From the NCBI GenBank assembly GCA_964592375.1, contig CAZQDP010000016.1, forward strand, positions 1 to 33,479: DNA of 33,479 nt. The letters run 5' to 3'. The position numbers and the translations under genes are program-made. Shown in pieces: positions 1-9,176 of the stretch (positions are counted from its first letter, which is position 1; every line of letters begins with the position of its first letter). The DNA comes from CAZQDP01 sp964592375 (GTDB lineage Bacteria; Bacillota; Clostridia; RUG12999). The notes under the pieces were generated by a model that saw nothing but the letters and a program-made list of their open reading frames with translations, did not search any database and was not told the DNA's origin.

Positions 1-1328
1 AGATTATTGTCGGTGCTTTAAGTGGGGAAAGTGGTTGCAGAAGTGATTTGACGGCAAATTTGAAGCTTTTGAGGGCACCTGAAATCGATTTCCTTTTTCA
101 TCAGGCATCCTATTCCGTTAGAATTCCTCCCACTGTTGGAGGTATCAATGCAGTGCTTGACTCACATCAAGCGAATGGGAAGCTGTTTATATGTGATAAT
201 GATCAACGAACATGGGTTGTGAAAAAAGAAAAAGACGATATGAGTATTGGTGAAATTAAAGTAAAGGATTATGATTTTTTTGTAGGGCGCGCAAAAAACA
301 TTTCCCAGCTCAGGGCGATGTGGAGACGTGAGATAGGAAGATTATGGAGCAGTGGGCTTGGCTCTCATTTTATGCCGATCGAAGCACCATATGCCTATAT
401 GGATGAATCAATAATTGAAGAATTAGGCGCTATACATAGCACGGCAAAGACATTGCCGGCGCCATCGCAGATAGAACCGGCCAGCGAAGTGGCTGTCATC
501 TTTGATGAGAGAGCGATCGATTATCTAAAGGGTGGCCTATCTCGATTACATACAACGTGGGCTACGCTTCAAAGGCATGAACTGAACTTGTCCGGTGTGC
601 CGTTTAGAACATATTACGCAGAAGATTTGCGAGATGGGAAAGTACCTCCGGCAAAGCTCTATATCTTCTTAAATTTACTGAATTTAAATAAAAAAATGAT
701 TTCTGCGATTAATAAACTCAAAAATGGTGGAAAAACACTGGTGTTCTTGCAAAGCACAGGATTGGTTCAGGGACCTGATAATGCAGAGATGATCTCTCAT
801 GCGATTGGCATGCAAATTGCTACATCTAAAAGCAAGGAAGCCACCCCTTCATTAAAAGTATGTCATACTCATCCTATACTTTCTGATTGTCCTACATTTA
901 TAGGTGGGCAGGAAGCATCTGAAGACAAACAGGTGTTGGAATGGAATGAACAGTTTTCTTTATCGGTTACTGATTTAAATGCTCAAATTTTAGCAAAGTA
1001 TCCTAATACAGATAAAGCGGCATTTGCAATGAAGTCAAATAAGGATTGGAACAGTGTTTTTATAGGAACTTATTTATTAAACAGACATACCATTCATGCA
1101 CTTGTGAAGGAATTAGGATATTGGTGGATAACATCACCAAACGTAGCGGTAGCAGCGAGCAGTGAAATACTCATGGTTCACCCTTTTCATTCCGGGCTCA
1201 CAACAGTAAGGCTGAATCGAAAGGCGAGCCTTCATGAGGTTTCGCCGGGAACCATTCATACAAACCCTTTGGTAGAACATGAATTAGATCTTATAGCCGG
1301 CAATACCTATTTATTTCAGGTTGAATAG
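1..1328 (+). CDS. GH42-like glycoside hydrolase, C-terminal part (5' end outside window)
   Basis: The reading frame is open from base 3, so the N-terminus lies outside the window; the TTG at 48 is an internal codon and not a convincing start. About 441 residues are visible. The segment around FLFHQASYSVR and the later GKLFICDNDQRTW resembles the end of the catalytic barrel of beta-galactosidase-like (GH42-type) enzymes. The middle part (VIFDERAIDYL ... GVPFRTYYAEDL ... LYIFLNLLNL ... INKLKNGGKTLVFL) matches the Rossmann-like trimerisation domain that follows the barrel in that family. The C-terminus is a small beta domain. It probably releases sugars from a glycan. No export signal can be judged. 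It heads a same-strand run with two sulfatases and a second glycosidase, which suggests joint action on a sulfated polysaccharide. The family call is by pattern recognition; the substrate is unknown. Confidence 0.65.
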   Translation, partial: IIVGALSGESGCRSDLTANLKLLRAPEIDFLFHQASYSVRIPPTVGGINAVLDSHQANGKLFICDNDQRTWVVKKEKDDMSIGEIKVKDYDFFVGRAKNISQLRAMWRREIGRLWSSGLGSHFMPIEAPYAYMDESIIEELGAIHSTAKTLPAPSQIEPASEVAVIFDERAIDYLKGGLSRLHTTWATLQRHELNLSGVPFRTYYAEDLRDGKVPPAKLYIFLNLLNLNKKMISAINKLKNGGKTLVFLQSTGLVQGPDNAEMISHAIGMQIATSKSKEATPSLKVCHTHPILSDCPTFIGGQEASEDKQVLEWNEQFSLSVTDLNAQILAKYPNTDKAAFAMKSNKDWNSVFIGTYLLNRHTIHALVKELGYWWITSPNVAVAASSEILMVHPFHSGLTTVRLNRKASLHEVSPGTIHTNPLVEHELDLIAGNTYLFQVE

Positions 1329-1345
1329 AAATTTTTAAGAAGGCT

Positions 1346-1367
1346 TGAAAACGACTCGCACCGTTTT
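1346..1367 (+). promoter_or_regulatory. TGAAAACG motif and weak hairpin between glycosidase and sulfatase
   Basis: The 109-base spacer between the first two genes contains TGAAAACG (1346-1353), of which AAAACG can pair with CGTTTT at 1362-1367 followed by another T. It may be a weak terminator, or half of a LacI/CcpA-type operator. The same octamer recurs at 4494 and 9021. This is a weak call. Confidence 0.25.
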
Positions 1368-1437
1368 TGGGTAGTAATCGTTTTAGAGGTACCTACAATA
1401 AAAACAGTTGCAAAGGCAGAAAGGGAATGGTTGTATC

Positions 1438-2970
1438 ATGCAAAAAAGAAATATTGTCGTTATTCTTTGTGATCAAATCAGAAAGGATTTTTTACATCCT
1501 TACGGGTGCAGTGCGATTCCAACACCCAATATTGATCAACTTGCAAGAATGGGTGTGGTATTTGATAATGCCATCACGCAATCACCGGTATGCGCACCCG
1601 CTAGGGCTTCTATGATGACTGGGAGGTTTGTATCCGATCACAAAGTATGGACGAATGATGTGCCTTTTCGAGAAGGATTAGATTATTTGCCGGAAAGAAT
1701 GAATGCGCTAGGTTATATGACGGGAGCATTTGGAAAATTGCATCATTTTCCTGCGACAGACGGAAAAGGATTTCAGCATATGTCTCTTATGGAAGAGGGG
1801 CGCCTTAAGCATAATGAAGGGTATCTAAAATTTCTAAATGAAACCTACCCGCAAACAGATACTTTGTGGAATTATGATCCTATGAAGCTGGAATTTAAGT
1901 ATCATATTCAAGATTATTATGAACACTGGATTGCTTCTGAAGCCATTGATTTCATGCAGCAGCACAAGGACACACCATTTTTTGCGTGGGTATCCTTCCA
2001 AGGCCCGCATACACCCATCGACCCTCCTTTAGAAGTCAGAGGTTCTGTAAATAACGAAAAAATCCCGAAACCTTTCAAAAGGAAAAGTGATCACATTTCG
2101 TCAGTGGTAAGGTATAGGAAAGCATTCACACAACCGAACTTTTTAGGTAAACAACACTATACCAATGAGGAAATTCAGGAAATTAGAACAAAATATGCCG
2201 AGGAAATTGTTGCAATTGATATGCAAATCGGGAGAATGCTCAAATCACTTGAAAAGAATGGTATTCTTGACAATACAACCATCATTTTTTCAGCAGATCA
2301 CGGGGATTTAATGGGTGACTTCGATTTATTTCACAAGGGACCCTTTATTTATAAAGGTCAACTGGAAATTCCACTTATTATATCTAATCATCCATGCCTC
2401 AAAAATGCTACAAGGTCGGATTGTTTGGCAGGAAATATTGACATTCCAAGTACGGTATTGGATGTAGCAGGAGACGAAAAAGGACTTGGCATTTCTACCT
2501 CTCTTTTGAGTTTGTGCACGAACAAAGTAAAAGAAAAGAAGTGGAATTATAGTGAGTTTTGTGACAGTGTACGGATTGTGGAAAACAAGCGATTTCGATA
2601 TTGCTATTATTCATTCACGGGCGAGAGTGAATTATTTGATAAAATAAATGACCCAGAGGAAACTGTAAATTTGGCAGGACAAGCTCAATATGGAGCGACT
2701 GAAAGTGAATGCCTCAAAGGAATTGTTGACTTTATGATCATTTCTAAAGGAATATGCATAGAAGCGCATGACTTGGTCCCTGAAGTGCAAGAAGGATTGA
2801 GTGAAAAAAATGCCAATTGGCAAGATGATTTTGTTGTGGCAATGCCCATTTCATCTTTGCAAGAAATCAATTTTCTTCGTGATGAAGGTTTGTCTACAAC
2901 TTACAATGAGTTTTGTATAAATAAAAAAATCATTGCTTCTTACGGCGCATATTGGAATAAAAAAGACTAG
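1438..2970 (+). CDS. Cys-type sulfatase (S1 family, arylsulfatase-like)
   Basis: A 510-residue member of the alkaline-phosphatase/sulfatase superfamily that hydrolyses sulfate esters. The signature C52-A-P-A-R56 is the C-x-P-x-R motif in which the cysteine is converted to formylglycine. In anaerobes this is done by a radical SAM maturase (anSME), which is not in this window. The N-terminal metal-binding strand is VVILCDQ (D12), and the second metal site is IIFSADHGDLMGD. No signal peptide is visible, so it probably acts in the cytosol on imported oligosaccharides. I chose the ATG at 1438 because the protein then begins with the typical sulfatase strand (QKRNIVVIL), with a weak purine-rich site (agaaaggga) upstream; the TTG at 1408 in the same frame is less likely. 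The next sulfatase starts 21 bases after the stop, so the two are almost certainly co-transcribed. The substrate cannot be read from sequence. Confidence 0.9.
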   Translation: MQKRNIVVILCDQIRKDFLHPYGCSAIPTPNIDQLARMGVVFDNAITQSPVCAPARASMMTGRFVSDHKVWTNDVPFREGLDYLPERMNALGYMTGAFGKLHHFPATDGKGFQHMSLMEEGRLKHNEGYLKFLNETYPQTDTLWNYDPMKLEFKYHIQDYYEHWIASEAIDFMQQHKDTPFFAWVSFQGPHTPIDPPLEVRGSVNNEKIPKPFKRKSDHISSVVRYRKAFTQPNFLGKQHYTNEEIQEIRTKYAEEIVAIDMQIGRMLKSLEKNGILDNTTIIFSADHGDLMGDFDLFHKGPFIYKGQLEIPLIISNHPCLKNATRSDCLAGNIDIPSTVLDVAGDEKGLGISTSLLSLCTNKVKEKKWNYSEFCDSVRIVENKRFRYCYYSFTGESELFDKINDPEETVNLAGQAQYGATESECLKGIVDFMIISKGICIEAHDLVPEVQEGLSEKNANWQDDFVVAMPISSLQEINFLRDEGLSTTYNEFCINKKIIASYGAYWNKKD

Positions 2971-2991
2971 ATTGAAGGAGGCTTTATCATA

Positions 2992-4482
2992 ATGAAACAG
3001 CCCAATATTCTTTATATTATGACAGATCAGTTCAATGCTGATTGTATGGGAAATGCAAACCCTATGTTAATAACGCCAAACCTTGATCTGCTGGCAAAGC
3101 AAGGCGTAAAATTGAATAGGGCATATTGTAATAGCCCCATTTGCGCCCCCTCGCGTATATCTTTTATAACAGGCCAATATCCACGCTCACATGGGATTAT
3201 GGGGAATGATACATATGAGCTGGATATTGAAAATAACAATACGCTACCCGCTGTATTTCGGCGCTCGGGGTATCAAACAGCACTCGTAGGCAAATCTCAT
3301 ATGATTAAAAAGTGGGATGAGAACGGTTTTGAATACATTAGATACTGTGATTTTTGTGATTGTGACCCAAACGAGCCTTTCAACAACCATTATTACAAGT
3401 ATCTCTTTGACCATCATCTTGCGGATGATTTTGACCTTGGAAGTGGAAGATCGAACTATTCCAAAGGCAATTATTCCAAAATTCCTTATATGCACTCCGT
3501 GGAGGCATGGACGGGAAATACCACGCTTGATTTTCTTCAAAGCAGAGATATCAACAGACCGTTTTTTTTACAAATGAGTTTTCAAAGACCCCATGAGCCT
3601 CTAAGTGTAGCAGCAGATAAAGGGCTACTTTATGACGTTGAAAAAATCAGCATACCCGAAAGTGCAAAGGACTATTTTAAAAGTGGATTTAAAAGCAAAA
3701 CGGATTTCTTTAAGAAATATGCTGCTGAGCCCGGCAGTGGATATCCTTATGTGCCCTTGGATGAAAGGGATCTTAAACGGCAACTGGCATTTTACTATAC
3801 ACTCATAACACTTATTGATGAGCAAATTGGTCGTGTGATTGAGGCGCTTAAACAAAGTGGTGAATTTGAAAATACGATTATTGTTTTCACAGCTGACCAT
3901 GGTGATTTTGCCGGTCAACACGGACTTACCTTAAAAAATCGTGGTATATTTGAAGCCATTCATCGAATTCCATTTCTAATCAAATATCCAGGCAGCCCTA
4001 CAAATTTCCAAGTGGATGGCATTGTTGAAAGTGTGGATCTCTTTCCTACATTGTGTGAGCTTTGTAATATCGAAGTACCAAAATGTGTAGACGGCGTAAG
4101 TTTTGTTCCCGTCATCAATGGGGAAAACATGGGCAAGGCGTATTCGGTTTGTGAATTTGATTTTCCAATCTATACAAATCGAGTGAATGCGATACGCACA
4201 CGGCAGTATAGGATGGTGTATTATGGAAAAGACCAACAGGGAGAATTGTATGATACAGCAAAAGACCCCATGGAGCTTCATAATCTGTATGAGGAACAAA
4301 ACTACCGAGAAATAAGGCTATCTTTGCTTGAGATGATGTTTGACTACGTAGATCGATATAAGTTGAAATTATCCATGGCCGACGGCATTGCCATAGCACG
4401 AAGTAAAAGAAATACATTGGTCAGTAAAATTGCAAAACAGAATGTGCAATGGAATGAGTTGAAAGATTTTTATGTTCAGTAA
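2992..4482 (+). CDS. Cys-type sulfatase (S1 family), second copy
   Basis: A 496-residue sulfatase with the formylglycine motif C51-A-P-S-R55, N-terminal metal residue D12 in ILYIMTDQ, and the second metal site IIVFTADHGDFAGQHG. A strong ribosome binding site (gaaggagg, 2974-2981) lies 10 bases before the ATG. It differs clearly from the preceding sulfatase over most of its length, so the pair probably removes sulfate from different positions or sugars rather than being a recent duplication. No signal peptide is seen, so cytosolic action is likely. Activity would need an anSME-type maturase encoded elsewhere. It sits between the other sulfatase and the large secreted glycosidase in one probable operon. 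Confidence 0.9.
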   Translation: MKQPNILYIMTDQFNADCMGNANPMLITPNLDLLAKQGVKLNRAYCNSPICAPSRISFITGQYPRSHGIMGNDTYELDIENNNTLPAVFRRSGYQTALVGKSHMIKKWDENGFEYIRYCDFCDCDPNEPFNNHYYKYLFDHHLADDFDLGSGRSNYSKGNYSKIPYMHSVEAWTGNTTLDFLQSRDINRPFFLQMSFQRPHEPLSVAADKGLLYDVEKISIPESAKDYFKSGFKSKTDFFKKYAAEPGSGYPYVPLDERDLKRQLAFYYTLITLIDEQIGRVIEALKQSGEFENTIIVFTADHGDFAGQHGLTLKNRGIFEAIHRIPFLIKYPGSPTNFQVDGIVESVDLFPTLCELCNIEVPKCVDGVSFVPVINGENMGKAYSVCEFDFPIYTNRVNAIRTRQYRMVYYGKDQQGELYDTAKDPMELHNLYEEQNYREIRLSLLEMMFDYVDRYKLKLSMADGIAIARSKRNTLVSKIAKQNVQWNELKDFYVQ

Positions 4483-4493
4483 TTTTTAGGACG

Positions 4494-4508
4494 TGAAAAC
4501 GCTAATTA
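4494..4508 (+). promoter_or_regulatory. possible cre/LacI-type operator half-site
   Basis: TGAAAACGCT lies in the 47-base spacer before the large glycosidase and resembles the left half of a catabolite-responsive element. The same ten bases occur at 9021-9030, and TGAAAACG at 1346. The right half is poorly conserved here. The octamer also occurs inside eno, so it is not exclusive to spacers. Confidence 0.25.
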
Positions 4509-4529
4509 ATTTATAGGGAGGATAAAAGA

Positions 4530-7500
4530 ATGAAGAAAGTATTATTGGTTTTCTTGGCATTGTGTTTGTGCATGGGGCCATTTCATGCACTGGGTGCAAT
4601 CGGTGGCAGTGAGGGCAAGGTTGTTTTTGAGGATGATTTTAATACACTTCAAGATGGCCCGTTTGCCGCAAGTGGATACTCCGTTGTCAATGACGCGGAA
4701 AATGGTAGCGTAAGTGTTGTCACAAAAGAAGATGACAGCAAGGATAAGTATGTGAAAAGCGTAGATTTTTCTGATAAATCAATTGGAATAAGCAGAAAAT
4801 TCCCCTTGCAAAGCAAATTTTTTTCCATTGCTGTAGACATGATAAACGAAGGGCCGGATTTGGCTTTAGGTCCATGGTTAACATTGGGTGGCGGTTGGCC
4901 ATATGCGAATGCAGTTACATTCTCCGGTACGTCATGTAATGTATGGAACGGTGAAAAAACCGTGAAAGTAGCGAGTGTTATACAAGGGCAATGGTATAGA
5001 GTCATCATGGTGTTAGATACCGAAAAGAATAGCACCGATGTATATTTGGATGGCGTGTTAGTGAAAGAGGGGGCTATCCATCGAAAACTTGCCGATGGAA
5101 AAACGCATACCGGTGGGATTGATTCTTTTTCCTTTATCACCAGTTCCACAAAGGGAAAAGAAAAGTGTAGCGCCGGCATCAACAACATTAAGATTTATGA
5201 TGGATTGCCGCCAAAAGATGCATTTGTATCGGCCCCCAAATCGGCAAATGCAATCACTACGCCTATACAGTCACCATCGCCTACCACTGCATCCGTTGAC
5301 ACAACCCTTTTGGGCGATAAAATGATACCCAAGGTGCTACCCGCATATGGCGAAGCACTCAAAGCGTTGAGAACAAAAATATTCGATAGTGTTGTTTTGT
5401 TTTTAGATACGCCTGCTACCCTGGTAAAGGGTTCGTATACCAATGTAGACCCGGATAACAACCTGGTGGTTCCTTTTACCGAGAACGACAGAACCCTAGT
5501 CCCGGTTCGATTCATTTCTCAAAACTTTGGAGCGCAGGTATCCTGGAATGAAAGCACGCAAGAGGTGGGCATTGCTCAGGGAAATACTAAAATCACCCTA
5601 ACCATCGGCAGCAAAGTGATGAAAGTGGGAGATAAAGAGGTAACACTGGACACGCCGGCCAATACCTATAACGGCAGAACCCTCATTCCTCTTCGCGCAC
5701 TGGTGGAAGCACTGGGCAAAAAGGTGCTATGGGATGATAGAGGACTCATTGCCATCAGCTCCAATGATTTATCCCTTACCGAAGCGGAAAAGGATATACT
5801 GTGCCTCATGTTCGTCAATCCCAATGAGCAAGGTGCATACGGCGCTCACTCCAATGTGATGGTTAGCTCAAGATGGTATCGAAGCGGTCCGAATGAGATT
5901 CAGGGAGATATCGGTACGCTGGATATGATCAAACGCTTTATGGCAACCGATAACACATGGTCCTATATTACCAAAGAAAATCAAATCAAGTCAATCGTCA
6001 ATTTAGGCGTTTCTTTTCAAGGGACAAATAATATGATTCAAGGGTGGAATGGCAAAAAAGGAGAGGGAACTCCCGGAAGCTCACTCGATTATGATGGGAA
6101 ACCAATTGTACCACCCGGATTTACATGGGGTTCGCCTTCAGGCTGTATTAACAATGAAGCGTATGTGCAAACCGTGCTCAAGCTGGCTTTGGAGGCTGTC
6201 GCTGCAGGAGCAACGGCATTTCAACATGATGATGCAGGTGCAAATTACGGATTAGCAGGTTACGCACCTTGTTTTTGCGAACATTGCATGAAGGGATTTA
6301 CCGAATTTTTAAAGCGGTCGTACACGAGTGATCAAATAAAAGAGATGGGGATAGATAATTTTAGTGACAGCTTTAATCTCAAAACCTATTGTATAGAAAA
6401 GGGGCTTAAAACAAAAACACAGTGGGATGCAGAGCATATTGTAAAAAAATCGAAGATATATCTTGCTTTTCAGGCGTTTAATTTAGAAAGCAACAGAAAG
6501 TACTATGCAAGAATAAGAAAGACCTTATCGGAAGCAGCAAAAACAGATGTAACGCTTATGGCAAATGAACATGCATGGTGGACAAACAGTTTGGCAATTG
6601 AACAACAGATTATGCGCAATAGTTTTGACTATGGACATGCTGAGAACTATGATAATTTCAACATTCGCAACCTAGGCGGTGCCGGAACATTTTTTGCAGC
6701 GGTGGATGCACCCATTATCATGACGCAAATATCCAAAGCCAAAAGGGCGGATGCACTTAGAACAGGCATTGCAACAGCATATGCAACCGGCCACTTTGGA
6801 CTTGTGCCATGGGATGTATTTTTAAGTGGAACAGAACCTCGCCATTTTGGAACAATTTACGAATTTGGTGATACTTTTAGCTTTATAAGAGAGAATAATT
6901 TCTTATTCAATCAGTATGAGCTATATAGCAAGGTGAAGGTTTTAGTCAATTGGTCGGATATCACAGGAGAAGAAAATAATCGGTTGAAAAACTTCTTATT
7001 TTTGTTATTAAAAGCCGGCATACCCTTTGAAATGGCCATTGTATCATACGATGATAAGTATATTATCAGAAATCTGAGCGAAAACATTTTTGATGATGCA
7101 AGCCATATCATTTGCTATAGCAGTATAGAGGGATTGCAGGAGAAAGATAAAAAAATCATAAATGCAAGTAGTGCAATCAAAATGAACAAAGATAATGTAA
7201 AATTGGATGAGATTGAGCAAATAAAAATAGAAGGCTCAAAGGATATTTACTCCAAAATAAGAGCAAAAGGCCAGCAAAAAGTCATCCATCTTTTGAATGA
7301 TGCAACTTTTATTAAGCAAAAAAACATTAAAATTAAAGTGCCGAAGTCCTTTGTGGATGCGACTGGAGATATTTATTTATACAGACCCGGAAGAGATGCT
7401 GTTTCATTAAAAGCTACAGTTCAGGACGAATTTGTAGAGGTTTCCATAGATGAGATGGAAAACTGGGCAATTTTGGGCTTTGGAACAGAGAATAAAACCA

Positions 7501-8873
7501 CGACTTTTGATATTGCAAATGAAATAAATGCATTTAATGTAGGTAATCCATGTGCTTGGGGAGAGGCAAAGGGCGATTTTCATTCTTTAAGCGTTTCCTC
7601 TAAGGGTTTGGGTATTGGCACAAGCACTCCGCTTGATACTGCACTATCCGACCAAGGCACCTACGTATTTAATCACATCAGGGCTCCATATTATAATGAT
7701 TTTAATGTGGAAGCGAAGGTGATGGCCGATACAGGAATTCATGGCATTATGCTAAGAGAAAGCGCAGCGTCCAATTCCAAAATGGTTTCGCTTACAATTC
7801 AAAACGGCAAAGCAATCCTCAGTAGCAGGATAGAGACAAATGGTGATGTTTTTGAAAAGCAAGTGGGGGGTGAAGGCAACTACCTTAAGCTTGTGAAAAC
7901 AAATAACATGGTAAGCGCATATCAATCCATCGATGGGATAAACTACACCGAATTAGCAAAGATAAACATGACCTTCCAATTAGCGACAGCCGGCGTATTT
8001 AGCGCCAAAGGAAGTGCAAATTACGAAAATATAAAAGTTGGTATGCTTATGTCTTCGCTGAAAAAAGAGAACATCAGCAGCTTGGAATTTCAACAAAACG
8101 GTGTAGATATCAAGTTAGGCAGCCCTTATTACAATCCCATAACAGCGGTCATCAATGGTCAAAAAGTGCTCGTGGATAGTCAGATGGCAACCTTTGAGTC
8201 CAGCGATCCACAAATTGCTTCTGTGAACAAAGATGGTATTGTGACAGGGCATACAATAGGCAAGGTTACGATAACAACCAAAGTAAAATTGGCAGATGGG
8301 GAAATGGTTAACACCACCGATTTTAGTGTGGTGGATAAGTTGATTTTGTATAAACAGGATTTTGAAAATGTTTCTATTCCAAACGATACAATGCAAGTCA
8401 ACAACACGGGTATCAAAATAGAAAACGGTAAGCTGTTTGTAAAGACGAATGAATCAGGAAAAACATCCGATATTACAATAAAATTCAAACCACAAAATAC
8501 AAATATTGCATATGAATTTGACTATAGCGCCAAATTTGGTACAGATAGCCTTACAACCGGTAGCCGAGTGGCTTATATTGATAATATGGGTATTTCACTT
8601 ACTGCAGATGCAAAAGGATTTGCCTATTTCTTTGGGGACAGCCAAAAAGTAATAAAACCCATAGAACAAGGCAAAACCCATAAAATTAAAATCGTAGCAA
8701 AATATAGCGAAGCAGTTGTTGATATTTACATTGACAATGAAAAGGTTGTAGAAAATGGTCCTTTTAGAGGAACGGCTGCACCTTCGGGTTCCATTGCCTT
8801 TGGCGGTTGGAGGCTTGGAATGGATTCTGTTTACGAATGGGACAACCTCATCATCTCTTCCGTCGATGCATAA
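4530..8873 (+). CDS. large secreted multidomain glycosidase-like protein
   Basis: 1447 residues, preceded by gggagg. Residues 1-22 form a signal peptide (hydrophobic VLLVFLALCLCMG). Approximate order: 30-225 a LamG/concanavalin-like beta-sandwich (EDDFNTLQDGPF ... WYRVIMVLDTEKNSTDVYLDG); 288-410 a copper-amine-oxidase N-terminal-like domain (LVPVRFISQNFGAQVSWNE ... RTLIPLRALVEALGKKVLWDD), common in clostridial surface proteins; 420-880 a GH42-like barrel with AFQHDDAG, the CFCEHCMKGF cysteine cluster, LMANEHAWW and a following Rossmann-like part; about 1005-1175 another beta-sandwich; about 1190-1265 a Big_2 Ig-like domain (SSDPQIASVNKDGIVTG); 1270-1447 a C-terminal LamG-like sandwich. The beta domains probably bind glycan or the cell wall. 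I did not identify catalytic residues with certainty; acidic residues in QHDD and NEH are candidates. No SLH or LPXTG anchor is visible. It ends the sulfatase operon and probably makes the first extracellular cuts. Confidence 0.75.
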   Translation: MKKVLLVFLALCLCMGPFHALGAIGGSEGKVVFEDDFNTLQDGPFAASGYSVVNDAENGSVSVVTKEDDSKDKYVKSVDFSDKSIGISRKFPLQSKFFSIAVDMINEGPDLALGPWLTLGGGWPYANAVTFSGTSCNVWNGEKTVKVASVIQGQWYRVIMVLDTEKNSTDVYLDGVLVKEGAIHRKLADGKTHTGGIDSFSFITSSTKGKEKCSAGINNIKIYDGLPPKDAFVSAPKSANAITTPIQSPSPTTASVDTTLLGDKMIPKVLPAYGEALKALRTKIFDSVVLFLDTPATLVKGSYTNVDPDNNLVVPFTENDRTLVPVRFISQNFGAQVSWNESTQEVGIAQGNTKITLTIGSKVMKVGDKEVTLDTPANTYNGRTLIPLRALVEALGKKVLWDDRGLIAISSNDLSLTEAEKDILCLMFVNPNEQGAYGAHSNVMVSSRWYRSGPNEIQGDIGTLDMIKRFMATDNTWSYITKENQIKSIVNLGVSFQGTNNMIQGWNGKKGEGTPGSSLDYDGKPIVPPGFTWGSPSGCINNEAYVQTVLKLALEAVAAGATAFQHDDAGANYGLAGYAPCFCEHCMKGFTEFLKRSYTSDQIKEMGIDNFSDSFNLKTYCIEKGLKTKTQWDAEHIVKKSKIYLAFQAFNLESNRKYYARIRKTLSEAAKTDVTLMANEHAWWTNSLAIEQQIMRNSFDYGHAENYDNFNIRNLGGAGTFFAAVDAPIIMTQISKAKRADALRTGIATAYATGHFGLVPWDVFLSGTEPRHFGTIYEFGDTFSFIRENNFLFNQYELYSKVKVLVNWSDITGEENNRLKNFLFLLLKAGIPFEMAIVSYDDKYIIRNLSENIFDDASHIICYSSIEGLQEKDKKIINASSAIKMNKDNVKLDEIEQIKIEGSKDIYSKIRAKGQQKVIHLLNDATFIKQKNIKIKVPKSFVDATGDIYLYRPGRDAVSLKATVQDEFVEVSIDEMENWAILGFGTENKTTTFDIANEINAFNVGNPCAWGEAKGDFHSLSVSSKGLGIGTSTPLDTALSDQGTYVFNHIRAPYYNDFNVEAKVMADTGIHGIMLRESAASNSKMVSLTIQNGKAILSSRIETNGDVFEKQVGGEGNYLKLVKTNNMVSAYQSIDGINYTELAKINMTFQLATAGVFSAKGSANYENIKVGMLMSSLKKENISSLEFQQNGVDIKLGSPYYNPITAVINGQKVLVDSQMATFESSDPQIASVNKDGIVTGHTIGKVTITTKVKLADGEMVNTTDFSVVDKLILYKQDFENVSIPNDTMQVNNTGIKIENGKLFVKTNESGKTSDITIKFKPQNTNIAYEFDYSAKFGTDSLTTGSRVAYIDNMGISLTADAKGFAYFFGDSQKVIKPIEQGKTHKIKIVAKYSEAVVDIYIDNEKVVENGPFRGTAAPSGSIAFGGWRLGMDSVYEWDNLIISSVDA

Positions 8874-8911
8874 AGAGATTGCAGATGCTCAAAAGAAAAA
8901 ATAATTGATGC

Positions 8912-8946
8912 GAAAGAGGATAGTAGGGTTGCTATCCTCTTTCAAT
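8912..8946 (+). terminator. hairpin terminator after the glycosidase operon
   Basis: A perfect 12-bp inverted repeat, gaaagaggatag (8912-8923) and ctatcctctttc (8932-8943), with an 8-base loop. The T tract after it is short, so termination may be partial. It lies 38 bases after the stop codon. Confidence 0.7.
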
Positions 8947-9020
8947 TTACGCCAAACCCACATATTTCTTCTTAAAATTATAATTATTTTTTGCGTATTT
9001 TTGTTACATGAGCTAATCCT

Positions 9021-9035
9021 TGAAAACGCTTTATT
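9021..9035 (+). promoter_or_regulatory. cre-like motif upstream of the DUF3048 gene
   Basis: TTGAAAACGCTTTAT (9020-9034) fits the relaxed CcpA consensus WTGNAANCGNWNNCW with one mismatch. It lies about 50 bases upstream of the -35 box at 9088. CcpA control is inference. Confidence 0.3.
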
Positions 9036-9087
9036 TCTGCACATTTAAAAAAAACCACAAAAAATATGGAAACTGACGCGAAAATTG

Positions 9088-9116
9088 TTGCATTTTCTCA
9101 TGAATTCATGTATAAT
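9088..9116 (+). promoter_or_regulatory. sigma-A-type promoter for the DUF3048 lipoprotein gene
   Basis: -35 TTGCAT (9088-9093), 17-base spacer, -10 TATAAT (9111-9116). The whole element closely resembles the promoter at 19885-19913, including bases upstream of the -35 box. Confidence 0.75.
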
Positions 9117-9176
9117 TAAGTCTATGTGCTGCGAATTAATAAGTGGGAAGACTTCCCTGAAACATAGGAGGATTTC

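Noticed and set aside
1380..1396. GTTTTAGAG-like string suggesting a CRISPR repeat
   Set aside because: Single occurrence, no spacing pattern, no cas genes nearby.
4649..5188. 179-codon open frame antisense to the large glycosidase
   Set aside because: It mirrors a well-supported coding frame, has no ribosome binding site and resembles nothing known.
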